Part shown: in pieces, positions 1-13,459 of the stretch
How the letters are laid out: each line of letters opens with the position of its first letter
Numbering within the stretch: position 1 is the first letter of the stretch
The notes under the pieces: generated by a model
The model's database searches: none
The model's input: the letters and a program-made list of their open reading frames with translations, nothing else
Told to the model about the DNA's origin: nothing
Source: Gordionus sp. m RMFG-2023
Lineage: Eukaryota > Nematomorpha > Gordioida > Chordodea > Parachordodidae
Assembly: GCF_954871325.1 (NCBI RefSeq)
Contig: NC_088777.1
Span: 43,749,366-43,813,365 of the forward strand
Direction of reading: 5' to 3'
DNA: 64,000 bases
Position numbers and translations under genes: made by a program

Positions 1-3000
1 AATGACTCGATTAATATTATCAAGCCTAAAGATAATGCTCATAGCTGTCAGAAATGCTTGGACATCTCTGCCAAATTTCGATGCTTATATTATATTATTT
101 TAGCTAAAATCTTAATCGGGCCATTTTGAAAAATTGGGATAATAATCAACAGATACATTTTTTTTAAAAATATGCTCCAACCTATTATTTACAGTCAAAA
201 GCGAACGTTTTATTATGAATTTTTTAATATATTTTTTGTTTCACAAGCCCTAATAGTGGGTTGAGAATATAATATATTATTTTTTTACAGAATCTTAAAC
301 TCAAAGAGACAATATCCGAAATTACCGATAAACTTCGTAAATCGAAAGCTAGAAAAAATAATTTAGAAAGGGGTATCATGAAGCAAATTGGTCACACAAA
401 TAAATTATTATCTAATGTTCATATTTCATAAAAATTTATTTTTTTAAATAAAATGTGCGCGTAAAATTAATTTTAACATTTTTTTAAAATAAATATTATA
501 GTATTTATAATTATATTTAGAAATCAAATTTTATAAATAACCTATTTTATGTATGATAATATAATAGAGTAATTTTTTATGAAAGAATGAATTATATCAA
601 AAATGCAATAAATAGTAAACCAGTTTTTTTTGGCACTTTCAACATTGATTATTTTTTTTCTAGTCTCCATTTCCACAAAATATTTTTTGATTTGTAATAT
701 AAGCCATAAAAAATGCCTTTCAATATTAGTGAAACTTGTAGTCGGGATTTTTTTTTACTGTATATCTGTTTATAATAAATATGGTTCTGCAAAATTTTAA
801 AAAATTAACAATTCTTTGTTTCTTATTCTGTTTAGAAATTAGTAGGTCAATTTTTTTTTCTTATCAATTCATTTACTTTTTAAACAAATTATCATTTTCT
901 TCATCATCACGAGCTGAGGCGTTAAACACTATATTTATTTTATTAAATTCGTGCTTAGTTTACCGGGATTCGTATTTTAGTCGCACCCAAAAGCAATAAC
1001 TCATAATCAATATTCAATAATAAATTAAATTATAATTAACAAACAATGTCTGAGATTTCAAATCATTTCCTTAGTCTCATATTTAAAAAAACTCATTTAA
1101 AAATCGGACAAAATATTGTCTGGGGTATACAGTGAATAATTAAAGTATATGACTTTAAATTAGTATTAAAGTATATAATCTAAATAAGATTCAAAAAAAG
1201 CATAGAAGATTTTTTGATGTATTGTTTTGCTTGCAGACAAAGGGAATGGTTTTCAAGCTTGATCTTTTATCTGTAGAAGAATATTCATAATTTAAATTGT
1301 CGAATGTATAAAATTTATTATTTTCTAATCATTTCTTATAAGTAGGGCTTCAAACAACAAGACTATTTCTAAAAAAAAAATTTGTTTATAATAGATAAAT
1401 ATATAAATTTTCTAAAATGATCAGAAGATGAATAATAATTAGTCTTTTTTTAAAGGTTTATCTTAAATATATATCTTCATATAATTATTATATGGTTTTT
1501 TAGGACCTGTTTACAAGCCGTTTGGTGTTATTTATCTTTTAAAAATGTTACATTAAAGTAGAGTATATCTATGCCATTTTGAGGTTTATTTGATTCAAGG
1601 GTTTGAATTATAGATATTTATAAAATATTAGATTTTTTTATATTTAAATCAAATTTTTTTACTTAAACTAGACAGACTATGGATTTAAGAATAAAAATGT
1701 TATACCGTTTTATTTATGAGAGATCTATATTTAGATGAATAAATTAATAAAAAGTAAATTATAAACCTTTTACTAGGTCTCATTATAAAACACAAAAAGA
1801 TTTTTCCATGGTTACAGACACCGGAAAACATGCTGAAGATGAAGAACTATTATAAATATTGAATCTGGAGATTTATGATAAGGTAACAAATATTAAATAT
1901 TTTAAAAATAATCAACTTGCCTTGTATCAGATCCTTGTGAAGGTTGACAATACACTAGCAAATATTATTCAAGCTTATTTAAGTCAATCGCTAATCAAAT
2001 ACTGAAAATTTGCGTAGAAACCTAGATAAATATCGACAAAAAAATATTAAATATCAGCCTCAGAAGATCTTCTAAAGTTACTAATTTAAATCAAAATCTT
2101 TGGATGTATCGCAAAAAAATTATCAAACACATCAAATGAGTCAAATATATGATGATAAACGATTCGAGATTTAAAAAAGACTGAATCAAGATTTTAGCCA
2201 AGATATTAATACTTAAGCCTCGACATTTGGCTAAAAGAGGTCCAAACCTTTCAGTTATTTATGAGTAGGATCTGAGCGTGATATTTTTGGCTAAAATCTT
2301 GAGTTAGCCATTTTCAAAAATCTAAATTAAACAATTTAACAACACAAACAATGTCTAGCACGGCTAGAATTAATGATAAATCAGAAACATTTATATTTCG
2401 CTTTACATATTAAATAATGTTTCTGAATCTATAAAATATTTTTTCGTGATACTGATAAAAAAAATAATTTAATGATATACAACTATTTAAAAATCGGATT
2501 GCAAATCTTATATTGCTGATAGAATTCATCAGATATAGGGGTTTTCAAAAATACCATTTAAAAATTAAAAATATATACAAAAACAATGTAGAATATAAAA
2601 TTTTATTGCGCAAATACTCGAGATATCCAAAAGAAAACGATGGTTTGCAACATTCAATTATTGAAATGCTATCTTTTGATATAAACCCCTTCCAAATCTA
2701 GAATGCTTTATAGCCTGATTTTAATAAGTACTCATTTATCGTAATCTTATATTTTATGTATCGTATCAATGTGCAAAATCTTCATACAAGAAGTTTAGAG
2801 AAATAAGTTTTGCAGATCTCTATAAACATTACTATTATATAATAATTTATCATTAAAATATCCTAAATGAAAACTAATTTTCCAGCTTTTCAAGACTAAG
2901 CCTGTTTCAAAATTTAAATTGGCTCAATTTAGAAGAGATTAATTCAGAATAATTTGTATATTTTAAAGTAATAGGTGGGTTTGACTAAATATTGCATAAT
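1..3000. other. AT-rich intergenic stretch
   Basis: I see no convincing gene here. The few short open frames are the kind that AT-rich sequence gives by chance. Two pieces (about 61-140 and 2160-2330) resemble each other and further copies near 47405-47585 and 51720-51800. They share wording such as gctaaaatctt and agcctcg.atttgg, so they look like remnants of one dispersed repeat family. Confidence 0.5.
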
Positions 3001-3016
3001 TATATAATCTTTTTTT
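3001..3016. repeat. Left target-site duplication of the RTE LINE
   Basis: The sequence tatataatcttttttt occurs here and again at about 5300-5315, directly after the A-tail of the LINE. Confidence 0.75.
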
Positions 3017-5299
3017 TTTAAAAAAAGAAAAAGAAATTTGCGCAAGCCTTGGACCTTGCCTTAACCAACACCTACTATAGGAAAAAAGACAGTCATTTAA
3101 TAACATACGAAAGTGGTACCAGGAAAACACAGATAGATGACATGCTAATCTCTCGCAGAAGATTAAAATGTAATAGACTGCAAATTCATCCCAGGAAAAG
3201 ATATCGCCGCACAACAGAAGCTACTAGTCATGGATTTACACATTTCAAATAAATCCACTCAAAACAAGATAAAACTGGAACCATGCATCAAATGGGGCAA
3301 ATTAAAAACAATGACAGATGCCTTTGCAATCAATGCAAACATTGAAACAATAGATTCCTCACAAGTCAGTGAAAAAATGTAGACAGACCTTCCCTCAGAT
3401 TAATAGACACTGCCAAATCAACACTAGGCTTGACAAGGGGAGGCAACAAATCATACAAAGAACTATGGTGGTGGAATGAAGAGGTACAAACTACTATAAA
3501 GGAGAAAAAAGCCCTATATAAAATATGGTTCAAATCCAAAAACTCAGATGACAAGACAAATTACAAAAAATCCAAGAGAATAGCTACAAAGGCGGTGGCT
3601 AGGGCCAAATCTATGGCATACGATGACATGTATGAGGAACTAGATAAAGAAGGGCAAAATAAAATATACAGATTAGCCAAACAGTGAGAAAAGAACTCTA
3701 GGGATATAAACGGAGCTCCGAAAGTAAATAAAGATGTAGAAATTGATAATAAAAGAAAAAAAAATAATGAATAGATGGAAAGAATATTTTCAGGAGCTTC
3801 TCAACTTTAATCCCCACATACTACATCTAGACGAACACTCCCCATGTCAAAACCTTGTACACTATAACAGAACAAGAAATAATCGCATGCTTCAAGCATA
3901 TGAAAAACAACAAAGCTAGGGGTCCAGACGATATTCCAATAGAAAGCTTTAAGCACTAGGAGATGATGGAATACATCTTCTCACAAATCTGTACAATAAT
4001 ATACTTGGAAATGTAGAGGTTCCCCAAAAATGGAGGCAGAGCTATCTAGTTCCTATCTTCAAAAATAAAGGGGATCCATACAATTGTTAAAATTACAGGG
4101 GCATAAAACTAATATCACACTGTCTAAAACTATACGAAAAAATAATAGAAAAAAAGATTAAGAGACATAATCGAAATAGGGGAGACTCAGTTTGGCTTTA
4201 TGCCTGGAAGATCAACAACCGATGCTATCCATGCAATTAGGCAAATGAGTGAAAAATACAGAGAAAAGAACAAAAAGCTACACATGGTCTTTCTCGATCT
4301 AGAAAAGGCCTTCGATAGAATCCCAAGAAAACTTATCTGGTGTGCGCTACGCCACAAAAAGGTTCCCGAAAAATATATAAGAATAATACAGGATATGTAT
4401 ATGGGCCATACAACAATGGTCCGTAGCACAACAGGTACTTCAGCAGGCTTCACAATAGCCGAAGGAGTTCATCAAGGGTCGGCTCTCAGCCCACTTCTCT
4501 TCATTACAGTAATAGATGTATTAACACAGTCTATACCTCAAACAGTCCCGTGCAGATGATATTGTGATACTTGTCTAATCCAAGGATGAAATGAAAAAAA
4601 AATCAGTGAGTTGGATAAATATCCTAGAAAAGCACGGACTAAAAGTAAATAGAGAAAAGAAGGAGTATATGGTAGGAGGAGATGAAGAGAGAATTGATAT
4701 AAATGAATGGCAGATATCGGTAATTGAAAGCTGCCAATATTTGGGCTCCACTATACAAACAAACGGCACAATAGAAAAAGAGATAAAGAGTAAAATTAAT
4801 CAAGGGTGGTTAAAGTGGAGATCTTTATCTGGAATTTGACAAAAAAATCTCACACAAATTAAAGGGAAAAATTTACAGTTTCATAGTACAACCAACTATT
4901 CTATATAGTTGGAAGCATGGCCAACCAAAGAATCAGACGAGAGAAGTCTACAAACTATGGAGATGAGAATGCTGAGGATGATTGCTGGGGTAACAAGAAA
5001 GGATAAAGTGCGCTATACAAGAATACTAAGTAGTTTAAAGGTAGTGCCCATTAAGACTAAGTTAATCGTAAACAGACTTAGGTGGTATGGGCACACAATG
5101 AGAAGGCCTATGAACTACATAGGAAATAAGGTTGAGTGGAAGTGATGGGCAAATGTAAAAGATGAAGTCCAAAACTTCAACCATAAAGTTAGAGCCAATA
5201 TAAAGAAGTATAAATTAGATAAAAGAGATTGTATGAATAACATAAAGTGGAGAAAGATGTTAAAGGAGCTTACCACCAGAAAAGGAAGAGAAAAAAAAA
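3017..5299 (+). mobile_element. 5'-truncated RTE-type LINE, degenerate
   Basis: This is a non-LTR retrotransposon fragment. Translated pieces in order are the C-terminal part of an apurinic-type endonuclease (about 3040-3200, ALTNTYYRKKDSHLITY), a reverse transcriptase core (about 4190-4560, FLDLEKAFDRIPRKL and then GVHQGSALSPLLF), and the family's C-terminal segment (about 4910-5145, NRLRWYGHTMRRP). The style matches RTE elements often annotated as craniofacial development protein 2-like. The reading frame is interrupted many times, and a full element would be about 1 kb longer at the 5' end. It ends in an A-rich tail. Both sides carry the same duplication, tatataatcttttttt, at about 3001-3016 and 5300-5315, which marks target-primed insertion. 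It is not active. Confidence 0.88.
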
Positions 5300-6200
5300 T
5301 ATATAATCTTTTTTTAAATTTTCAAACATTTTTTAGAACATACTAATCAATATTTTATTAAATAAAAAATTGAGATTAAATATCAAATAATATATAATTT
5401 TATTTAATAATGGGAAAAAAATAATATCAAAATATAATTTTAGGAAATCCGAATGATTATTTTTTAGGGCCTTTTTATATTTGGAGTGTAAATACAAAAT
5501 ACCTAAAAATTTAAAAATAATGATAGGTTTTTTGACATTTAATTTTGAGTAGGTTTGCAATCGATAAAATAATAGAAATTTGTAAAGCACATATTTTTGG
5601 CGTTATTGATCAAAATCTCTTCATTTTTGTTTCCAATATTTATATTTACGTGTATAACATTGTCCTAAAAATATTTTGATTTGACGGATTGCCAAGCTCA
5701 AAATCGATAATTTATTAAATATTCAATTGACCAAATTTGTTAGTAATATCAATTAAAAAATGTTCATTTTTTATTTACATATCCATATTTGCGTGTAAAA
5801 AAAATATCTTGATGTAACCTATAACCGACCCTATTGATTAAATGCATTGCTGATGTTATCCATGGAAAAATCTTCATTTTTTTTACGCGTATAATTACGT
5901 ATTAAACATTATTCTAAAAATAAATTTATATTTTCATATTTATCATTTATGCATTTAACGCCCTCTTATGGGTATTTAAATTTTAAAATTGAGAAATAAA
6001 CATTGTAATAAGCTAGTAAATATTTAATTTTTTTCTTTAATATTAAATAAAAATAGAATTATATATTTTATGATATTTAAACTCAATTTTATATAATAAA
6101 AAATTGATTTAAGTATATTTTAAAAAAATGTTTATAAAAATTATTTTTGAAAAAAGATTTAATAAAATATTGATAATGCTGAACCGTAACCGTCCCTGCT

Positions 6201-6880
6201 TAAATGTTCAACGAAAATTGTTGCAATAATTCGGACTTTTTATAAATATATTTATTAATATTTTTTAAAAACAAAAAAGTCTTAACCTCATCCCTTTTCA
6301 TTCATTATATGCCTTAATTTTATACTATTTACTTTTTTTAAAATCCCTTATTTTGAAATTTTTAAAACCAAAAAATATTTTTAAAGCGTACAAGTAATAC
6401 ATATTAAATATCTCTAAAAAATAAAATTTTACGGTGCCAGCCAGCATGCAATAAAATATAATTTAAGTTTTTTTAAAAAAAGATTCCAAATCCCCTTAAA
6501 TATTTTTTTTAAAAAAATTTATTTTTTCGTAACCGAATGTAATTATTTTTTGAAGGAGTAAAAAGAATCTTTAGAAAAAAGGGTTAAACCGGTTCAGTAA
6601 ATTTCTGTAGAAAGGGCTAAGTTCAGTTATTTTGAATCTTATATATTTTTTATATATATAATTCATAGATGCTCATAATATAAATAAATTTAAATGTTCA
6701 ACGAAATTTGTTGCAATAATTCGGATTTTTTATTAATATATTGATATTTTTTAAAACAAAAAAGTCTTAACCTCATCCCTTTTCATTCATTATATATGCC
6801 TTAATTTTATACTATTTACTTTTTTTTAAATTCTCTTTTTAAATCCCTTATTTTGGCCTTTTAATTATATGGTGCCAGCC
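6201..6880 (+). repeat. Direct repeat, two copies about 490 bp apart
   Basis: The stretch starting taaatgttcaacgaaa at 6201 recurs at 6691. It stays similar for about 150 bp (gtcttaacctcatccc is shared), and a second shared block, ggtgccagcc, follows at about 6434 and 6871. This is a local duplication with no coding signal. The rest of 5316-7100 is AT-rich and featureless apart from the palindromes at 6993-7038. Confidence 0.65.
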
Positions 6881-6992
6881 GCAAAAAAAAAGAAGAAAAA
6901 GTAATTAAATTATTTTATTTTTTTCAGGATTCGGATTATTTTTAAAATATTTTTTAAAAAAATATTTTATAAAAAAGGTCCCGAATAAAACG

Positions 6993-7038
6993 TGGGGATT
7001 CAAGATCTTGAATCCCCACTTTGGGATTCCGAATCCCA
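6993..7038. repeat. Pair of adjacent perfect palindromes
   Basis: Positions 6993-7018 form a perfect 26-bp palindrome whose arm begins TGGGGATTCAAGA. Positions 7022-7038 form a second inverted repeat with arms TGGGATTC and GAATCCCA around a single base. They lie about 65 bp to the left of the start of the large tandem duplication. Confidence 0.7.
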
Positions 7039-7429
7039 CATGATTCCATATCCCAATACGACATATATATTAGACAAAATTTAATATCTATAAATATAAA
7101 TAAATCGGATAACTTTTTTTCAATTTTTTTATAAATTTTACAGTCATTTTTTTCCTTTTTAATTTCAATTATAAAACAAATAAATATGGACCATACAATG
7201 TGATATTGCTTTTTAGCAATGCAGTATTTAGTCATACCAATTTTTATATTAATATCTATAAAATAATGGTAAATTAATTTAGGATTCAAAATAAGAATAT
7301 GTTATGTATATTTAATGATATATTACAAATTACGTTTAGATTCGAGACATGTCCTCTAGACACTCTCTAAGCCTATCATGGTAGCCCATTACTATATTTT
7401 TTTCTTGTAGAGATTCCATCAGGTTTTAC

Positions 7430-7983
7430 CAGCGTCTACATGACAGTATGCCAACCCCCTAAAAAAATTTCGTCACCTTCGGCGGCGATGTTTCCTTATT
7501 TTTAATTACACTTTTTGAATTATAATGATACTCTTTCCGATTTAAAAAGAATAACTTAGATTATTCTCTCTACTACCAACTATCAACATTTTGTGAATAT
7601 AAAGGAGTTATTTAGATAATAAATTCAATTAAAACCCCCATCATTTACAATGAATTCATTATTATAGCATTATGAGCTTGCTGAAAATGTCTAAACCTTT
7701 AAAATTATATTTGAAAGGATAGCAGAAAGTTTTATTTGGAAAATAATGTCTAAAATTGTTAACAATATATAGATTTGGTTGATGAATTGTATTTATAATA
7801 GGTCTATAATGAAAATATTAATTTTTACAGCAATAAAATTTGTTCTATTTGATCTCAAAATTTAATAAATAACCCCCAAAAAAATTTATCCTACCCCCAT
7901 TAAAACCGGATACCCACTAACCCCCCCTCAAAAAAATAGGATGCGAACGGTTCCTGCCCCCCGCCCCCGTTTATATAGACGCT
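7430..7983. mobile_element. hAT-like MITE, CAGCGTCTACATGA family, copy 1
   Basis: The left terminal repeat CAGCGTCTACATGA at 7430 is preceded by ggttttac. The right end (tatatagacgct) is eroded. The body has poly-C and poly-A runs and no open frame. It is the duplicate of the element at 14670-15193, so it inserted before the 7-kb duplication. Confidence 0.7.
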
Positions 7984-9545
7984 TACAGCCTGCCCCATAG
8001 TAAATTTTACCAGGCATGACCTAGAAAATATATTTTATAAAAGTTGTTTAGATAAAGGAAAACAATGCAGCTTTAAAAACATTTATTTTTTGTGCTCGAC
8101 CCGTCGTCCGAGCTGCCCTTACCTTTTCTTGTACTCTTTTCTATTTAGTCGATTGCGAAGACTTGGAAAAATATTAACTTGTTCTAGTCTGATTAGAATA
8201 TTAACGTCTCAAAGATAGCTCACCTCCCAAGCGGATCTCTAGTCATATACGAATATCAAAAATTGCAAACTGTGCTTGAGAAAATCCACAGCATGTTAGG
8301 AGGATTCGCGAGTTGATACTTATCTGACTTTCACGGCACCAGCAAAGTCTCCATTTTATTATTTCACCTCCCTCAGGAGAGCAAACCGTTAGCAATTCAT
8401 GAGTTAGATTTATTCAACCAAGATTTTTAAAATGAGTTTAAAGCTTATAATTAGGCATATGATTTATATCGTTATATATTACTGACAAGGCCGAAGACCT
8501 CTAAAGAATATTTTCTTGGGCTAGGCGCTGAATTCTATATACCCTGTGGTATATCAGTGGAAGGGATTCTTTAAATATCAAAAAGATATTTCTTATTAAA
8601 TATACTTGATTGTATCATTAAACCATTTTATAAAAGTTACTTGAATAAGATTTGTATAATAGATTTCATTTATTTTCTTTATAACATATGCCTAGAAAGT
8701 CATTAAGCTTAGGAACCTTAAAAGAAGGTGCTAATAAAAAGAAAAGTTATGTTCATATCTGCCATATTCTTTATATACTGGGATATACTTTATTCTTAAA
8801 ACCCTAACCTCGATCTTAGAGTCTTTGAGATTTTACTGAATCTGAACCCAAAACCTTTCTTTAAATTTAGGGTTAAAACTTTTTAATTTATCTTCTCAAT
8901 AATGATATTTTGGCTGATATCGTGATAATTCGCTTAAATAAAAATAAATTATTTTTATGGTGAATGAATGCTAATTATAATAAATCTTTTTCTAGAACGA
9001 GAGTTTATACATTATAACCTTGATTTTGATTATGTTGATCACATGATTTATAACAATATTATAGCTATTTCTTTACTTATGAAAATAATTTTGATTAGTA
9101 TAATTCAACCATTTTGTTTTGAAAATTTTTATAGTAGATTTTACTGCTGGACTTATATCCTAAAAGAAAGTGCTATTAAAATATTTGAATATTTTGTCAA
9201 AATAAGACATATCAATGGTGTATTGGCAAATTTTATAAATTACATATACATTTTTTTTAGTTTGCCTCTTTTTTTTTTGCATGATTATAATTCCTTTTTT
9301 GCGAATTTTTAAATAGAATTCTAGATATAAATTGAATTATATTATAAAATAGGCTAATTGAAAAAATTTGGAAGGGATGATATGTCAGTTAATTATTTTT
9401 ATTAAGAATGAATAAAATTTGTAAAAAGAATATAATTAAAAATATACATCATGTCTAAAAAAGTATTACAGCTAGTATACAAAGTATATTTTAAAAAAAA
9501 ATCTATGAGTAATCTAATTATCTCTGATCAATTAAATAAATCCTT

Positions 9546-10745
9546 TCAATCAGAGTCACTATCTCCTGTTGCTTCAGTTTCAGGAAGGGTGATCTCCGTT
9601 TCATGGGTAGTGGCTTCCGTTTCATGGGTAGTGGCTTCAGTTTCATGGGTAGTGGCTTCAGTTTCATGGGTAGTGATTTCATGGGTAGTGGCTTCAGTTT
9701 CTATAGGTGGAAATGTTGGAAATGTTGGAAATGGTGGAAAGGTAAAAGTTGGCCAAGTCCAAGTTATTGTAATGGGTGGTATTGTGGTAATGGCGGGTTT
9801 AGTCGTGGTTATTGGGGATCGGGTAGTCGTGACGGGTGATTGGGTTGTTATTGGAGGTCGAGTAGTTACCGTTGGAGGTCGAGTAGTTACCGTTGGAGGT
9901 CGAGTAGTTACCGTTGGAGGTCGAGTAGTTACCGTTGGAGGTCGAGTAGATGCCGTTGGAGGTCTAGTTGTAGGTTGTGTTGTTACTACTGGAGGCCTAG
10001 TTGTTGGTCGAGTAGTTACTACTGGAGGCCTAGTTGTAGGTCGAGTAGTTACTACTGGAGGCCTAGTTGTGGCGAGGGCTGCGATTAACGGTTGGACAAC
10101 CTTTTGGTAATGTTCAACTGAATTAAGGGAATATCCATCATCACACTTGATAGAGCACTTTTTCTCGCAACCTAATAATTATTTTATTTATTGGATATAG
10201 TTTAGAATAAATATTTCTACTTTAAATATTTTACGAACCGTAGAAGTATTAACCTCCATATGCTATATAAAAAATAAGTGAAGTGTTTTGAAATTTTATA
10301 ACCTCTTCTACAAATATAGACTTGAGATTGTTTGCCCTATTTTTTATTAAAAATAATCTAAGAAATTTTTTTTTGATCGATATTCTAAAGCATAGTTCTT
10401 ATCTAGCAAAAATAATGAAATTTATGTGCCTTAGTCTCTTTACCCTTATAACGTTTATTTTTATTATTTTTAAATATAATTATTATTTTATTTCTATCAA
10501 AGATTTTAAGCATAATATCGCCAGATTATTGTAGAATCAGAAACAATCTCATAAGGCAAAGTTTAAAGATAGATCAGTCAGTATAATTCAGGGATGTTAG
10601 CTTATAAATTGAAAAATTCATATTTTAAATATTCATAATCATACAAATTATTCCATGTATTTTAAATATAACCTAGTTTGGCATTAGTAGAAGCTATCGA
10701 TAGCAATAAGAATAATATTAGGAAACCGAATTTTAAAAGCATCAT
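9546..10745 (-). CDS. Secreted mucin-like Thr/Pro-rich protein, copy 1 (two exons)
   Basis: This is a minus-strand gene with exon 1 at 10745-10673 and exon 2 at 10171-9546. The intron (10672-10172) has GT and AG ends in phase 1. The predicted protein is 232 residues. Residues 1-22 form a signal peptide (start MMLLKFGF, then a Leu/Ile-rich core, ending SIASTNA). Next comes a short head with three closely spaced cysteines (GCEKKCSIKCDDGYSLN). The long central part is built of TTRPPVV-type repeats and then PTFTFPPFPTFP. The tail repeats ETEATTH and ends GDSDSD. The Thr/Pro repeats suggest dense O-glycosylation and the odd cysteine number suggests disulfide-linked multimers, both inferred. The long plus-strand frame over this exon is antisense. 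The start lies 73 nt before the donor in all three copies that have exon 1. I do not recognise a named family. Confidence 0.72.
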
Positions 10746-12952
10746 TTTAAAAATAAATTAAAAATGGTAAAAAAAAAATTTTAAATAATTTACTCAGATT
10801 ATCTTAAAAATTTAAATTGTATATATATTAAATAAATTTGTGACCTGTGGCTAATATAATGTGTTAAATATATATCCAATATAAATAAGTAAGATGCAAT
10901 TAAATTAACAAGATCGCATATATTTTAATGTTAAAATAAAAGTTAAAATATTTGAATTACAAATTAAATTTATTTGAATATTAAATAAAATAAGAAAAAA
11001 TTTTGATGTAATATCGCGAAACCAATTTCATAAAAAATTTTTTCTTCAAAACTTTTGCAGCAAAGACAATATCGTACGTGATATTATCGCGAATTTATTT
11101 CCACCTGTGAACACTTTGTAATGCATACATTTTGGTGAAATCTTTATTGCGAACCCTTGATAGAAAATTTTTAACCGCGAATACAAACAATGAACAAATG
11201 CATTTATTTAAGAGGAAAATCAACATGGAATATCAATTTGCCCAAATAAGCTCTTAAATCATAAACGTGAAATGTTTTAAGGGTATTTCGCTACTTATTA
11301 TCAATTAAATTAAATATGCAAATTGGTTAAATGTGATCTTTATCTTATGAATTATAATTTAACACTTTCTTTCTTGCCTTTATTCAATCGTAATTTATAG
11401 GAAGTATTTTTGATTAAATTTTTTACCCCAATCAATTTATCACCATCCCATTCAAAAAATTTTTTTATTATAAATTTATTTCAATTCTCAAAGTGCGCTT
11501 TAACAATTAAAAATAAATCTAAGCATATTCTAAAATGTTTATAATTTTTTTCTAAGCATATTTTTTTCCTATATAAAATATCTGTTCTTTTATCTGAACC
11601 CCTGGAACTCTAAAGTGTTACAAAGGGCATTTTTCCCCAATTAATAAATTATAATTATTCGTATAATATGAACCTAGAATGTAAATTTTGTATGACTTCT
11701 AATATATATTTTAAAACAAGTTTCAATGAGAAAATTTGTGCCATAATTTTTGCGACCCCTCCAAAAATTATTTATTTTATATAATGCATATCGATATAAT
11801 TTTCTGGTATTCCTTATTCATTTAAGGACTTTGGCCACTTTCTCCTCGTGATTCAATCTCCGTAATTGCCTAAGATTGTAGCTGCCTACCACTAAGATCA
11901 TCGATTACGTCATATCTCTTCTATTTTTCTTTACCTTGATTCCATATGCATATCCAAGATTTTCCTATAGGGGGAGGGAAAGCCCCATTTGGGGGATTTT
12001 TCCACAATAAATTTTATTGGACGTCTTTAGGTCAACTTATTAGACCTTTAGCCATGTTATATTTTTATAAAAATAATTTTAGTTATTTACCGTTTTTTCT
12101 AATGATTTTGGATTATAGTCGTTATTTGATAAAATTAACAATTATCTATTTTTCAATATATTTTTTACAGTAATATACTGTGTCCATCGTTGACAAAACG
12201 ACTTGAGGATCAATTAACATAACCAATGCCAATATTTAGAGTCTTAATTGATCCTAATTTATTTTCAAACCCAGAGGAATTAAAGCTTAGTTATTTAGTT
12301 ATAAGCAAAATAAAGAAAGTGTAAAATTTTGAAGTTGGCGGGAAGACTTGAGGATTAATTTATGAAACCTATGCCATTGTGTAACCCGTTAATTTATCCT
12401 AATTGATTTTCAATCCAAATAACAACGGAATCAACGTTACTGAGTTATAAACAATATAAGAAGGTATTGGCACTTTGCCTAAACGAAAATAGGAAATATC
12501 AAGTTCTAAAACTAACAATTATTTTGTATTCAATTTGTGCTTTAATATTCTTCAAACCGGATATCCGTATCACTAACCGTAACCGAGTTATATCTATTTT
12601 AAAAGCATGATTTTGGCTAAATTATGAAAGTGAGGATCAATTCCCGAAACTTATTTGAGCTAGTTAATTGATTACAAGAATAAATTAGGCATGTTGAAAA
12701 ATGGGAATCTTATTTCAATAAATAGACCAAACTAGCACCTAATAGATATATATAATCAGTAATACATGTTCTGTTGATAGTTTATCACAAGCAATAGCAG
12801 TAGTTACTACGATATATAAAGCTTTTTTTGATAATTTAGAAAATCATATATTTAAAGAGTTTATAAAATATTTTGTTTCGCACATGGCAATAATACATAT
12901 AAGATAAGGTGTAAGTTTGATAAAACAATATTAATGATTTGTATAGATTGTC

Positions 12953-13195
12953 TTGCGAAAGAAAAATGTTATAGATACATATAGTGTAACCGATATTTTT
13001 AAATGTAACAATAAAGAATGTTTACGGCAGGATAATTTCTTAGAAATCATATGTTTACCAATAAATTTGGATATAATAAATAATACAGGTTTTGAAAGTT
13101 TGAATATTACAATTCAAGATGCATTACCTCTATTAACATTCTATAAATCGCTTAAAATGCTAGATCCCTTATTCTTGGTCTATAAATACCAATGA
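12953..13195 (+). other. Conserved open frame in the duplicated unit (copy A)
   Basis: This short plus-strand frame matches 19681-19962 without indels over the last 160 bp. Both encode a segment like DTYSVTDIF, then DNFLEI.CLPINL, then DALPLLTF and MLDPLF.VYK. Many of the differences between the copies change the amino acid, so any selection is weak. I do not recognise the protein. It may be the last exon of a gene or an old coding relic carried along by the duplication. Confidence 0.25.
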
Positions 13196-13459
13196 GTAAA
13201 TTAAAGCTGACACTACTGGATGTGGAAGTATATCAAATTTTCATTTTAATTCCTTTTTTTTAAATTTTTATTCTTACAAAAAGTCTCCAAATAAAATCCT
13301 GGATATGCATTGAATTATATTATAAAATAAGTTATTTGAAAAATTTGGAAAGGGATGATATGTCTATTTTTATTAAAAATGAATAAAATCTGTAAAAATA
13401 ATATACAATTAAAAATATATATCATGTCTAAAAAATATTACAACTATACAAAGTATATT

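Noticed and set aside
6954-7289. 111-codon minus-strand frame
   Set aside because: It runs through the palindromes and an AT-rich stretch and is not kept open in the duplicated copy near 14330-14530.
8968-9312. 114-codon plus-strand hydrophobic frame
   Set aside because: The duplicate at 16288-16630 is interrupted by an early stop and indels, so there is no sign of selection on the frame.
9451-10110. Long plus-strand frame rich in Val and Gly
   Set aside because: It is the antisense of the mucin-like exon. The minus strand has splice sites, a signal peptide exon and conserved ends, and the repeats make all frames open.
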